Of a stretch of DNA of 64,000 nt, positions 46,625 through 57,293 are shown in pieces. A model generated the notes under the pieces. That model worked only from the letters and a program-made list of their open reading frames with translations, did no database searches and was not told where the DNA came from. Position 1 is the stretch's first letter, and every line of letters begins with the position of its first letter. Position numbers and translations under genes: made by a program. Source of the DNA: Pararge aegeria (taxonomy: Eukaryota > Arthropoda > Insecta > Lepidoptera > Nymphalidae). The stretch is from NCBI RefSeq assembly GCF_905163445.1, contig NC_053196.1, positions 10,565,501 through 10,629,500 of the forward strand. The letters are read 5' to 3'.

Positions 46625-47222
46625 TCTGCTACTAAACATGCTTACTACCTACTAGGTCAATGAAATATATTCCCATAAACTATTCGAAAATTAATTCAGA
46701 ATATTAAAGTCAACGTGAGACCAATTTTTAAGTATTTGTTAATAAAGTGTCATTCAAAAAGGTGATAATCAGAATCAATTTTCACAGACACGTCTGATAT
46801 AATCGATTCCAGCTGATGCGATAATCGATTTTACGTGCACATAATAAACATTGTCACGTTGTTATAAGCGAAGTGCGAAGTGATTGAAAAAGAAAACGTA
46901 AGTCGTAAAATAGAATGATGATAAAAAATTTATATTACACATCAAATAATACAAAGCAGTTAGCTAACATAGGGTGTTAGACGGCCTTGTCACTGATAGG
47001 GATAACTTCCAGGCAAACGCTTAAAGAAAAAAACGTGTGTGTACCGTACCTATCTACTTATGCGCGTCGCATACGCTTCAGAAGTTTCAGATTTTTGCGT
47101 TTCACAAATTTTATCTTTCACCTTATTCTAAAACGCCTTCGCCTTTGCCTTTGTAGAAAAAACTACACTAACAATAAAAAAAAAGGTATTAATAATACAT
47201 TGAAAGTTTTGTTATAACGCAT
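46625..47222. other. non-coding stretch
   Basis: AT-rich and without supported features. The 76-codon ORF at 46987 is Arg/Lys/Phe-rich and has no recognised domain. Confidence 0.35.
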
Positions 47223-47224
47223 TA

Positions 47225-47390
47225 TCTAGTTATTTATTTATTTAAACTCTTTATTTGTACACCACTACACAGTTAGGAAAATGAAGGACGAATAGAGAGA
47301 AACACAAAAACTGGGGTAGAACACAAAAGGCGGCCTTATCGCTTAAAAGCGATCTCTGCCAGGCAACCTTAGAATTAGGAGACAACAAGA
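47225..47390 (-). repeat. LINE/SINE tail, family G
   Basis: In reverse it reads 'aaggttgcctggcagagatc', 'gcttttaagcgataaggccg', 'cc' and ends near 'tacaaataaagagtttaaat'. Related copies are at 50165-50290 (-) and 60400-60880 (+). Confidence 0.65.
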
Positions 47391-47674
47391 GCGAGAACAA
47401 ATAGGTGGTGTTAAATTATTATAAATCTACATTCTAATAACTACATACGAATACATAGTTATCTAATTATCAGACAACCAAGTTTCACTCAACATTAAAA
47501 TTTGAGATTTTTGAACAATTGAATCAATTAAATCACCGGAATGAGTCCGCAGACTTTGACAATTGGAAGTGTCACTGTCAAACCTTCTAAATTCTGTATA
47601 TCCGCGTAGCTAAAATATTATTATCTACAGCCATTAAATATATACAATAGCCTATCGCAGTCCACAGCTGGACG

Positions 47675-47870
47675 AAGTTTGCCAATAATCACCACGCTGG
47701 GAAGATGGTTTGGCGATTGCAGTAGATGGTAGGAATAGAACAGAGGACGCAGCTGTCTCCGCTGTCGTTATATTCCCTTCGTCCCTTCACCTCCACGGAA
47801 AGAGGGGAGGAGAGGATGCGACAACTGTATTCTGATCTGCCATCACCGCACGGCACATAATATTAACTTA
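47675..47870 (+). repeat. dispersed element F, copy 3
   Basis: It contains 'ataatcaccacgctgggaag', 'ggcgattgcagtagatggta', 'acagaggacgcagctg' and 'gcgacaactgtattctgatc', as in the other F copies. Confidence 0.7.
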
Positions 47871-47991
47871 TAAACCTGCCCAGAAATTACTTTTATACTT
47901 TCATCAAAAATAGGCAGAAACTACCTTATAACTATCACACATATATGCTCCATTGTTAACTACTTCTTCTTCTTTTCCTGGGCCTTTCTCT

Positions 47992-48470
47992 AGTGACGTG
48001 CATAGAGGGTATGCACAGGGTATTCAGATGATATAAAATAAAGAAAATCTCCCGTACGAGTTATAAATACTCAATGGTAGGCTTTTTATAACTCTTACAA
48101 TGTCTATCAATATTTTTTTATAATTCATAGTGAAAATTTTCTTAATTTTATATCATCATTATCATCATATCATTGAAGGCCGATTGGCGCAGTTTGCAGC
48201 GATCCTGCTTTCTGAGCCCCAGGCCGTGGGTTCGATTCCCACCACTGGAAAATGTCTGTGTGATGAGTCTGAATATTTTTCAGTGTCTGGGTGTTTATAT
48301 GTATATTTTAAGTATTTATGTATGTTATTCATAAAAATATTCATTAGTTCTCTTAGTACCCATAACATAAGCTACGCTTACTTTGGGGCTAGATGGCGAT
48401 GTGTGTATTGTCCTAGTATATTTATTTATTTATCTGCATACCCTGTGCATGCCCTCTTTGCACGTCACTG
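47992..48470. mobile_element. MITE interrupted by a SINE
   Basis: The left end 'agtgacgtgcatagagggta' and the right end ending 'gcacgtcact' at 48470 are inverted copies ('tgcataccctgtgcatgccc' on the right). The core has 'ataaagaaaatctcccgtac' and 'aggctttttataactcttac'. A family B SINE lies inside at 48176-48440. Without it the MITE would be about 215 bp. Confidence 0.8.
48176..48440 (+). repeat. tRNA-headed SINE, family B, inside a MITE
   Basis: A near full-length copy: 'ggccgattggcgcagtttgc', 'ccgtgggttcgattcccacc' (B box), 'cagtgtctgggtgtttatat', 'cataacataagctacgctta' and 'gatggcgatgtgtgtattgt', ending in (ttta)n. The 128-codon ORF over it is chance. Confidence 0.85.
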
Positions 48471-48561
48471 CCTGTCTCCGTACTTAATTGGCCTGAACCG
48501 TCCGTTGTACGTGTGACCGTTGATGCGGCTGACTCCAGCTGGCCGAGCTAACTCCAGAAGC

Positions 48562-48835
48562 TTAGAAGGCCGCCCAGGTCGCCAATTGCTTCTTGAAGTG
48601 TTGCTGAGGACTCGAGGAGCCAAGGTGTGCTGCGCGTTGCTCTACCACTCCATTGCATTGGAGCATTACGTGTTTGGGTGTTTCATCCGTCTTCATGCAT
48701 GCTCTGCACAGAGGACTGTCAGTTATATCTAAAATGGAGAGGTGTTTGTTTAGTGGGCAGTGCCCCGTTATCATACCTACAACTGTCCTTAGTTCAGGGT
48801 CCATTGTTAACTAGCGGACTTGCTAAAAAATACGT
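48562..48835 (-). pseudogene. non-LTR retrotransposon ORF, RNase H-side C-terminal fragment
   Basis: The minus-strand frame from 48804 reads MDPELRTVVGMITGHCPLNK and contains the pattern 'H...L...DSPLCRACM....ETPKHVMLQC'. This 'C..C.....E...H.(L/I)..C' zinc-knuckle-like motif, with the preceding 'GHCPLNKHL', marks the end of the RNase H/C-terminal region in I/R1/jockey-class LINE polyproteins. The frame extends upstream of the Met to about 48830 without a stop. Only about 80-90 codons survive, so it is a dead, truncated copy. Confidence 0.8.
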
Positions 48836-49021
48836 TTATGAAAACCCATTGTAAACGTGCCTTTTTTTGACAACATCTTTACGTATACCTTGTCGTAGTT
48901 GTTTTAGAAATACATACAAAACTCGATTTCCAATAATAATAAATAACTAGGTTTTAGTTAAAAAAAAAACAGATCCTAATTATAATGCTTCTAACAGTGA
49001 AACCATACCAACCAAACCATA

Positions 49022-49085
49022 AAGTTTTTGATCCGACCCGGAATTCGAACCCGTGCTAGCCACCACACTAAAGAAGCAGTTCTAG
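49022..49085 (-). repeat. tRNA-like SINE head fragment
   Basis: The minus strand contains 'ctttagtgtggtggctagca' and a B-box-like 'gggttcgaattccggg' near 49035-49050. It has no complete cloverleaf. It is a SINE head of a family not otherwise seen here. Confidence 0.45.
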
Positions 49086-49401
49086 GTAGGTACCTCTCTA
49101 AAACGAATACGTAGAGGCCGAATAGGTAACAAATTTCTGGATATATGAGAATTTATATGATGTAATATCGCTGTAAATTTATTATGCTGTGACACGCTGC
49201 AGCTAAATTATTTAAAATAGCTGTTTGGTGGCCTCATACATTATCGTTTGCAATGTGCTCCGTACGTTTATTAGGTTTGGCTTTGAGTCTGTTAGATTTT
49301 CTCTGAACAGATGAAAATTTAAGTAATATACACGACACAAAACCCGCGATATTTATACATTGGGCACCTAATATTGGCCACCATTTGCAACTAAATTTTA
49401 T

Positions 49402-49600
49402 TTTCTTTACAAGTTAGCTCTTGACTGCAATCTCACCTGGTGGTAGATGAAGCAGATGGTAACGGACTTGCTGGAAGACTGTTAAACCCTTCCTCCCAAT
49501 CATTTTATACGCGACATCGTACCGTAGCGCAAAATCGCTTAGCGGCTCGTCTTTGTCGGTAGGGAAAGACTAGCCACAGCGGAAGCCCCTCACCAGACAT
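49402..49600 (-). repeat. tRNA-headed SINE, family C, 3' part
   Basis: It contains 'ttagctcttgactgcaatct', 'cacctggtggtagatgaagc', 'gcaaaatcgcttagcgg' and 'actagccacagcggaagccc', i.e. family C in reverse, lacking the tRNA head. Confidence 0.7.
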
Positions 49601-49898
49601 TTTATTGATGGTCATTTGCTTTTTTCGCTTTTAGCTCTTAATATGTTTGCCAACCTTGCTTTTTTTCCATGAAGTTACGTAGCCATAGTGCAGGATATAG
49701 CTACATCCATCCGTATTATATTATGTACCATTAGTAAGATATCATCTACAACTTAAGCTTTGCAACGGTCCACTACTGGCCAAAACCTCCTCCTTCATAG
49801 GAAAGAAGATTTTGAGTAAAGAACCACAGAGATGCTGCAATACGGGTTAGCGGACTCCGACGATTATTACCACGTATGATAATAACTAAGACTTATAG

Positions 49899-49959
49899 TG
49901 TTCTCCGAGACATAGGGGTGAACGCAGCGAATAATCTGATCTAGAATCACAATACCTTA
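49899..49959 (+). repeat. 61-bp duplicated segment, copy 1
   Basis: Starting 'tgttctccgagacatagggg' and ending 'caatacctta', it recurs at 50020-50080, 121 bp downstream, with two or three substitutions. Around both copies are blocks ('gcggactccgacgattatta') of a degraded repeat. Confidence 0.85.
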
Positions 49960-50019
49960 TCCTCCTCCTGGCCGTATCCGACCACAGCGACTCCTTCTAG
50001 ATATTATGAGCATACCTGA

Positions 50020-50080
50020 TGTTCTCCGAGACATAGGGGTGAACGCAGAGAATTATCTGATCTAGAATCACAATACCTTA
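50020..50080 (+). repeat. 61-bp duplicated segment, copy 2
   Basis: Partner of 49899-49959. The spacer between the copies includes 'cctcctcctggccgtatccg'. A tandem duplication of about 121 bp is the simplest explanation. Confidence 0.85.
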
Positions 50081-50164
50081 CATCTAGCCTGACCAGGAAA
50101 TCAGTGATCTAAAGTAACCGAACATCTCATGATTCATTAATTCAAAATGAACTTTCATAAAATA

Positions 50165-50290
50165 AGAAGAAAAAGAAACACTTTATTGCATGCGTTAGAT
50201 AAATGATTACAGATAACAGAAAAAAAATTTAGGCTGCATGTAAAGGCGACCTTATCGCCGCAATGAAGCCGTGGCAACAGCGAGTAAATA
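50165..50290 (-). repeat. family G tail, minus copy
   Basis: In reverse it reads 'ctgttgccacggcttcattg', 'cggcgataaggtcgcc' and ends at 'gcaataaagtgtttcttttt'. It is diverged from the copies at 47225 and 60400. Confidence 0.55.
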
Positions 50291-51206
50291 TTTTAGATAA
50301 AAGATTTTTAAAGTAATATTCATTGTAAATAGTTTTGTATATAAACTTACACAACATTTAGTGTTGGTAAATACCTACTAATAAGAAACGTTAAAATTGG
50401 CTGGACTTATTTTAAGGGTCATCGACCATCGTACAAGTCTTCAACCAGGTGGTCAGATTAACTGTTTGAATCGTTAATTACGAATTACGGATAACGTATC
50501 TCACGATAGGCTAGTGGCAGCAGTAAATCTCTCAATCTTTGCTGTTAAACGTCACTTCTCACCCTGCGATCCTCGTATAAACTAAAATTTAACACAAATG
50601 ACCAGGGACTGGACTTGATGTACGAGTAGTTCGATCATATACCGCCAAATCTATTGATCAAGATCGTCAGTCATGGAGGACAGACTAAGGAGATTATGTA
50701 ATAAAATGGGTTCACAAATTTGTAGCATATATAGGTTATCTATAGGTGTGGTGTGTATGTGTATCTAAATACCGGGAGCGTGCCAGCCAGTGTTCCAGCC
50801 AAAGTAAGGAACTGGCGTCGCAACTATCATGTGTATGAACATGTATCATGAACCATTTAGAACCATCACCTTTTTCCCTGTTAATAACTCAAAATCTATT
50901 GAATAAAAACACATGGAATTTGTTACTTTTATTGGAACCCCTTAGATTATGATCTAGGTTTGTGCATTGTCTGGTTTTCTATACACTCTCTAAAGAAAAT
51001 ATTAAGCGAATGTACCCAACGGGGGGTAACTACTCCGCAGCCGGCCATCTTGGTGACAAAAGACTTCTGTAGCGGTCAGAAGCTTTATCGCACTATAAGT
51101 GCCTATAAGAATCCTTCTCACTACAAGAAATATAAATGTTAAAGTGTGTTTGTTAGTGTATAATTCAAACACAGGCGAAAAAAAGTTTTTTTTTTTAATA
51201 ATTCTA

Positions 51207-51349
51207 CATCATCCTATCAACCCGTTACCGGCCCACTACTAGGAACGGTTCTCCTCCCACAATGAGAAGAGGTTAAGGACATCCATCACGATGGCCCAGT
51301 GCGGATTGGTAGACTCCACACACCCTTGAGAACATTATGTCTCCATAAT
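51207..51349 (-). repeat. SINE family A, 3' part, minus
   Basis: It reads 'ctatcaacccgttaccggcc', 'cactactagg', 'ctcctcccacaatgagaaga', 'ggcccagtgcggattggtag' and 'actccacacacccttgagaa', which is family A reversed. A fragment of LINE tail E ('gatgtcaatgggtagtttat') follows at 51353-51418. Confidence 0.75.
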
Positions 51350-51897
51350 GTTCAAGACAAGATGTCAATGGGTAGTTTATTTAGAATTGTATGCAATTTC
51401 CTTTAGACGAATGTAGTTAAGAAGCATTATATTCTGAAACTTAAGCTACGGCTATCGATATAAAAGTCATATGGTAAATTTATGGTTAGGGCGAAAAAGA
51501 TTGATTTGAAAGGTCGTCAGACATTTTACTGGGGTGAAGTTGCGAATACCACGTGACATGAAATAAAATGAAAATGCATTGCTTTGCCAGGGAAAAAACA
51601 TCGATATGTATATGTCTACATTTATATGTCTATGAATGGACGTTTCGTAAAAGGGTATTCTTTGAACAGAATATAAGACTGCCGATAACATCTGTTTTCA
51701 ATTGGAATGAGAGTTTCGATTTCGATTCAACTGTTGGCTATAAGGACAGGACGTTTTGAAATTTAAATCAGTAATCCTATCAGATGTAATGGACAGTGGG
51801 AAGTTTATTAACCGACTTTCAGAGGAAAGTGATGATTTGAAAGGGTTTTAGGGCCAATTTTTTTTCGCATTTTACACCTACTAAGCTTTTATCGATT

Positions 51898-52330
51898 ACT
51901 AGCTGTTGCCCGCAACTTCGTCTGCGATTGATTTTGTATTTTGATGTGGCATTAAATTTAGTCGTAGATCTAACAAAAAATTAAGTATTCAGTATCGCTA
52001 AGCCTTAAATGAGTGGTTTGCTGCTGTCCGCTGTGGAGCTGTCCTCTATCTCCAACCACAGTTTGGGCAAAATTTAACACATATATAACCGCTATAGTAG
52101 AAAAATAAATATTTAAATCGGTTATAATTGGTCGGAGTTATAGTGTAAAATCGTCAAACACTCATCCGCTCTCCCAAAGGAACCGTGCTTAATGTCGGGA
52201 TAAAAAGTATCCTATATTACTTCAAACACTTCCAAGAATATGTGTACAAAGTTTCATGACGATCGACTGAGTTTGCGTGAAAGCGTAACAAACAAACTTA
52301 CATTGACATTTATAATATTAGTAGGGATAT
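51898..52330 (+). repeat. short interspersed element H, variant b, with head
   Basis: The head 'ctagctgttgcccgcaactt' and 'agtattcagtatcgctaagc', up to 'cttaaatgag', are shared with variant a. The sequence then switches to the variant-b body ('tggtttgctgctgtccgctg', 'gtcctctatctccaacca', 'ctcccaaaggaaccgtgctt', 'gcgtgaaagcgtaac') and ends 'tataatattagtagggat'. Confidence 0.8.
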
Positions 52331-52346
52331 ATTATTGTAGCCATCT

Positions 52347-52465
52347 TAGAGCTTTTTGTGACGGTGCTGAATGGGGGAGGACAACCCCCATGCTCGTTTC
52401 TGCCGCTAAGCAGCAGTGCTGTGCTCTGGTCTTAAGAGCGGGGTTGACGGTGTGATAACAGTTGA
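52347..52465 (+). repeat. dispersed element D, 5' part
   Basis: It starts 'gagctttttgtgacggtgct', then 'gctcgtttctgccgctaagc', 'agcagtgctgtgctctggtc' and 'ttaagagcggggtt', as in the copies at 40088 and 55828. Confidence 0.7.
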
Positions 52466-52644
52466 TTAATACTATCAAAAAGAAACTTGTTGCTGTATAT
52501 GCGATAGTAGCATACTAGTGTCGTAATGTACCTACTATTATTATACTTAGAATAGTATTCCATACAATGCGAGTAGGTATATATACCAAAATTATCTCAA
52601 TAGAAATCGTACAAAATTCAAATTTAAAATTATATAAGCAGTTT

Positions 52645-52830
52645 CAGTCGGTGTGTAGTGACTCTACCACCGGGTTGGAAATCAGATTCAACTTTTCTGG
52701 AAGCTTCTAGAAGTAGACGAAAAGAAATTCAGCCGTTTCCAATATCAGCATTTGCAAGATGTGAAACCGGAGTGGTTTGCTTCCAAGCTACCTCGTCATA
52801 ATGAAATGTATCTATTGTTTAGGAACGTCG
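52645..52830 (-). repeat. LINE tail, family E, decayed
   Basis: The plus-strand blocks 'gtagtgactctaccaccggg', 'gattcaac', 'aaattcagccg' and 'gccggagtgg'-like match the reverse of the 3683-3838 copy with many changes. Confidence 0.5.
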
Positions 52831-52834
52831 CTCT

Positions 52835-54530
52835 CATAACACTTATTAAGTTATTGTACAACATTTGAACTTTGCTAAACCCAATAACCGAATTTTGTCG
52901 CTTGCATAAAATCCACCAACGAGAAACTCTTGTTCTAAAATCAACCACTGTTATCTATTCGTAAACAGCAGTAAGAAAAAGAAGCAATTTACTTGGCATG
53001 CAAGGTACTAAGTGAAAACGTGAATTACACTGTAATAGCTAACATAAATAGCCACGTCCGAGCCAAGTTGGCGGAACTTTTTTGCTCAAGCATTCCACCT
53101 ACGTAGAGGGAGACTATCGCGAATTCCCAACAAAGGGAGGTGCCAAATGGGGGGTAGTCCGCAAATAAAATTGTCGCCGCAGAAGTTACGTCTTACGTAG
53201 GGTAACAATGTATACGAAAAAATTCGGTAGAGAACGGATTTCGAAATAATTTATTATTTTTAACTGTAAGCTATTTAGTGTTGGAGGTTATACGATTTCT
53301 TAAGTTTTTTGTTGTAATTATACATAATATAGCTTTTTTTTTATTTAAGCCCGCAGTAGGGCTTTGTCTAGAGTTAAATTATCCGTATTTCCCTGTGGCC
53401 TATAGCCATCCTTACTGATGTTCTAAATGGGAAAACGTGACAGTATGATTAATTGTTTATATGTTACCTATGCCGGCTCAATACACAAAATTAATCTGGC
53501 ATGAAATTTGGAAACAGAGATAGTTTGCATCTTAGATATGGAAAGGAAAGGAAATGAGGACTCTTCCCGTGGCATTTAAAATAATTTACTTTGAACCTTT
53601 CTATGGCTTAGTAACGAAATTGGTATTGACAAAAAGTTGCGTTAAGATAGCATTCTAGACACTAAACCGATTTTTAACCAATCCACAGTTATAAAAAGTT
53701 ATTCCAAAGTTAATCCTGGCCTCTAAGATACGGGATTTCCTAGTTTAGGGGTCAGGATTCCAAAGATCTCTCAGAAAACTCAGTACAATAAGTACTGAGT
53801 TTTTCTAATAAATATTATCAATTTCTATTTCTAAAGTAATTCAGTAGTTTGTGAACAGCATCAGATATTAGAATGGTAGATTGTTGAACGATTGCATAAA
53901 ATAAGCCATTTCATTTGTCTAACAAGATTGTAAAACATATGATGCAATCGCTCTATCCTCGAGAGATATTCACATTTTATGAAGAATATTTTACTGTTTG
54001 CATGATTTTTTTAAAACTGTGTGAGAGACTTGGTGATGCTACTCACTCTCCCGTAGCGGTCATTGTGAATTCGGCACGGTGTCCCGCTACGCCACCTTGA
54101 AGTTTGTTTCGATGGAGAATTTATTTAGGTGTAGAATATGTTGGGGACGTGTTGTTGCAAACTATTTGTGTTTGAGCTGGCTTTATGTTGGAGTTATCAG
54201 GTTTCCTAATTTCATACTTAATAACACTTGCATTAACCGCATTCTGACTTCTCATCTTTATGTTTACATCAATAAAATCTCTCAATGAATCAAGGTCTCC
54301 AAGAGTTTCTTCCTTTACCCTTTGATACGGAGTAACAACATGGTTTTTATGTACAAACACTTTAACACATTTTGGTATTCAGCTCGGACAGCCCATAGAC
54401 ATTGAGGTACGAAGAAGCTGCCGACGTGACTCCATAGAGTTAGTAAACCTCGCATAAGTTAGGCAGAAATAAAACTTACAATAAAAAAATTAGGCTGTGG
54501 TCACTCATTGGCCTGATGTCATGTTTTTTA
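52835..54530. other. non-coding stretch
   Basis: A less AT-rich piece at 53050-53210 ('cgtccgagccaagttggcgg', 'gagggagactatcgcgaatt') is unassigned. The ORFs at 53915, 54079 and 54121 are unsupported. No gene was found. Confidence 0.35.
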
Positions 54531-54534
54531 ATAG

Positions 54535-54775
54535 TAACAATTGACGGACCCAGCAGATAGCAAGAAGAAAACGCTTGCCTTTAAACTGAAGAACAGGACA
54601 TACACAGTGTTGTTAAGTAGTTCTACAAAGTCCCATATATGTCAGTAAACCTGAGGTGTTACGCCGCATGCGCCATGCTCTTCAGACCGGAACATAGGAA
54701 TGCTGCCTAGCGCCAGGAGTAAACGTACTGGTAGGACTTTCTAGGGCGAGCTCTGTCACAAAAAGCTGTACTACT
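54535..54775 (-). repeat. dispersed element D, minus copy
   Basis: On the plus strand it ends 'gggcgagctctgtcacaaaa' then 'agct', the reverse of the D start. 'cagaccggaacataggaatg' and 'acctgaggtgttacgccgca' are reversed D blocks. Confidence 0.65.
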
Positions 54776-54951
54776 ACAAAAGCAAAACCAGCTAGCTATC
54801 AAACTGTTGTTAGAGCTGTAAAACGATGATAGCGCTCTTTTATGGCTTTCAAAGTCATATAAATAATCTATTTCACTGCTCTTATAGAATTTGAACTCTT
54901 TTAACCCTATCCCTTTACTAATTTTGTAGCATCGTATTTTAAATCAATAAT

Positions 54952-55143
54952 AAATATATATAGCCCCAAAGTAAGCGTAGCTTGTGTTATGAGTACTAAG
55001 ATGCCTGATGAATATTTTTATGAATAATATACATAAATACTTACAATATACAACATACATAAACACCCAGACACAGAAAAACATCCACATCATGAATTGA
55101 ACCCAAAAAGCAGGGTCGCTGCCCACTGCGCAAATCGGCCGTC
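54952..55143 (-). repeat. tRNA-headed SINE, family B, minus
   Basis: It contains 'agccccaaagtaagcgtagc', 'ttgtgttatgagtactaaga', 'ataaacacccagacacagaa' and 'gcagggtcgctgcccactgc', ending 'gcaaatcggccg'. This is family B in reverse with its tRNA-like head intact. Confidence 0.85.
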
Positions 55144-55399
55144 CAATTTTATAATCATATTTTTAGTTATTTAATTTCAAGTAACTATTAATTAAATTAG
55201 GTAAGGGACAAACTTTCAAATTAATGCTTTTACGGTCACTAGTCCCAAGAAACAACATACACACATTTTATAAAAAACTTTTATAGACCAAAACTAGACT
55301 ATTAGTGAAAATACTCATACTTACATACACGCATAGGCAAAAGAATGCTTAGTTCCTATACGTAGGTTTTGATAATTTTAACAAAATGTGAACTTAGAT

Positions 55400-55605
55400 A
55401 AAACCAGCCATTCTCCCCAACCCCTTATCGTCATCGAGAGAATAGTGTTTAAAATGTCCAATTTAAATTGTACCGATAAAGGGGCGGCCATTTCAATTTT
55501 GGGCAGAATTCTAAATCGAAAGGCGCGATCGCCTCGCAGCCACTTGGGAACCTCCTGGGGCGATCCATCGAATTTATAGCGGCAATAAAATGGCATTAGA
55601 AAGTA
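55400..55605. promoter_or_regulatory. G+C-rich patch with YY1-like motif, possible promoter or exon
   Basis: It contains 'ggggcggccatttcaatttt' near 55482 (a YY1-like GCGGCCATTT core) and 'aggcgcgatcgcctcgcagc' near 55520. On the minus strand 'gaaatggccgcc' gives a good start context, with an ORF MAAPLSVQFKLDILN... of 37 codons inside a longer 72-codon frame. No domain and no strong donor. It could be a promoter or first exon, or a repeat not recognised. Confidence 0.25.
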
Positions 55606-55827
55606 ACAGCTATAGACACCTCTGGATGGATATTCAAGAACAATTTCTAAACATTTTGATTAAATGGTTATATGTCTAGTAGTGGTATACTGTCTAGTTA
55701 CCTACGTCATGATTCCGAGATACGAAATACCTAGATTAGGTTTCGTCTTACCTACTTATAATAGGGATTACCTTAATTAATGAACTAAATATGCTTTAGG
55801 ATTCATCACCAATCATCATTATTTCTA

Positions 55828-56085
55828 AAGCTTTTTGTGACAGAGCTCGTCAGGGGAAGTACTACCATGGTTATTTCTACCGCTTAGAAGATTTGCTGTG
55901 CTGTAGTCTTAAGGGCGATGTTAATAGAGTAATTACAGGTACATGATGTTAAGCCACCTACGTCTCAGATTGATGGATACAGGGTGGCACAATGCAGGAC
56001 ATGGACCACGCATATCCTGCGAAATTTGGCTCTGTTTAAAGGCGAATTCCGTTACAATAAGGTGGACCATCTGCTTGGTCCTTCA
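55828..56085 (+). repeat. dispersed element D, near full length
   Basis: The order is 'gctttttgtgacagagctcg', 'tcaggggaagtactaccatg', 'ttatttctaccgcttagaag', 'ctgtagtcttaagggcgatg' and 'ggtggaccatctgcttggtc'. It matches 40088-40358 throughout. Confidence 0.75.
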
Positions 56086-56144
56086 ATTATCAATATAAAA
56101 ACTACCAGTAGGTATAATAGAAGTCAAGTGCTGATCTATATCTT

Positions 56145-56275
56145 TAAATAAATAAATAAATAAATAAATATACTACGACAATACACGCATCGCCATCTAG
56201 CCCCAAAGTAAGCATAGCTTGTGTTATGGGTACTAAGATAGCTGAATGATATCTTTATGAATATAATACACTTTG
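56145..56275 (-). repeat. SINE family B, 3' part, minus
   Basis: An (aaat)n tail at 56148-56170 is followed by 'tactacgacaatacacgcat', 'cgccatctagccccaaagta' and 'ttgtgttatgggtactaaga'. It is truncated at its 5' end, close to the hAT-like element at 56293. Confidence 0.8.
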
Positions 56276-56292
56276 AACAGTATAATCGTCAT

Positions 56293-56585
56293 CAGTGCCT
56301 GATTAAGCAAGCGCGGGGCCCGTAGCAAATTCTTTAAAAGAGCCCTTGATCTGCTATGGCGACGTGCGTGTGCGTGTGCGAGTGCGTGTGCGTGTGCGTG
56401 TGCGTTTGCGAGTGCGTTTGCGTGTGCATGTGCGTGTAGGTGTGCGTGTGCGTGTGCGTTGCGTGTGCGTATGCGTGTCAGTCAGTCAATCCAGGCAGAG
56501 ATGATCGGTATTAAAAATGCGAGGCCCCCTTTCGGGCGGGGCCCGTAGCAATTGCTACTCTTGCTACGTGGTTAATCCGGTACTG
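56293..56585. mobile_element. hAT-type non-autonomous element carrying a minisatellite
   Basis: The ends are inverted copies with 14 of 17 matching: 'cagtgcctgattaagca' at 56293 and, reversed from 56585, 'cagtaccggattaacca'. The 8 bp outside are 'atcgtcat' (56285-56292) and 'atcatcat' (56586-56593), a hAT-sized target duplication with one change. Inside each end a 16-bp direct repeat 'gcggggcccgtagcaa' occurs (56313 and 56536). The centre is a (tgcgtg)n minisatellite. There is no transposase ORF, so movement would need an enzyme supplied from elsewhere. Confidence 0.8.
56362..56478 (+). repeat. (tgcgtg)n minisatellite
   Basis: About 19 imperfect copies of a six-base unit 'tgcgtg' with variants 'tgcgag', 'tgcgtt' and 'taggtg', lying entirely inside the hAT-like element. 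Confidence 0.9.
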
Positions 56586-56589
56586 ATCA

Positions 56590-57112
56590 TCATCCATTTC
56601 CGGACCAATGCAGTGCTCGGGTCTCTCAGAACGAGAAGGCTGTAGGACTTAGCTACCTTGTTATCCGAGTTCGAACATGCTCACCGCTTGGCAAACGAGT
56701 CAGTTGCAACAATTAAGGTACAAAGTTATAACTAACAATAAAATTATGAAATAAAGGCCGGAATGAAAAGCCAATAAAATAATTGAGTTAAACAATTCAA
56801 TTTCAATATAGAACGGAAACAAGGTAACAAAAACGGAACCCTTAAGTGGGAGCTTCTGAACTCCCAAAGTATCATGTCAAATTAAGTAATCGTGGTGTAA
56901 TTGAGCCGGCGATCAGAACAAGGGCGGCTCATCAATCAACCTCCCCCACCACTGCGTTAATAGCTGCTCTAATTCATAAGCGTACGCTGATTGCAAGAGA
57001 TAAGTTACGTTCTTATAACTTTTATTTAGTCATTATATAAGTAACTTTTAAGAAAGCGGTGATAGATTAGTGAAAGTCTGCAGCCTCCTTTTCGGGATAC
57101 CAAGTTCGTTTT
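56590..57112. other. non-coding stretch
   Basis: The 64-codon ORF at 56846-57040 crosses a mildly G+C-rich patch with no recognised domain. Nothing else is supported. Confidence 0.35.
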
Positions 57113-57114
57113 CG

Positions 57115-57293
57115 GCACGTACGACTAACTTTTCGGAGTAATGTTTAAATGAATATCACTTGCTTTTACGGTGAAGGAAAAATTGAGAGATATCCTACAT
57201 GCCTCAGCGTTAGCCATAATTGTTCTCAAAGGGGTGTGTTGTTTACCAGACTTTGCTTGGAGAGCTGGTTGGACTACGACTAAAACTCTTTTG
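57115..57293 (+). repeat. SINE family A, middle part, decayed
   Basis: It contains 'gcacgtacgactaacttttc', 'atatcacttgcttttacggt', 'gaaggaaaaattgagag', 'acatgcctcagcgtt', 'attgttctcaaaggggtgtg' and 'gttggactacgactaaaact', in the order of the full copy at 60524. Confidence 0.7.

Noticed and set aside
48130..48516. 128-codon ORF as a gene
   Set aside because: It spans the MITE-SINE nest and its translation is the SINE sequence.
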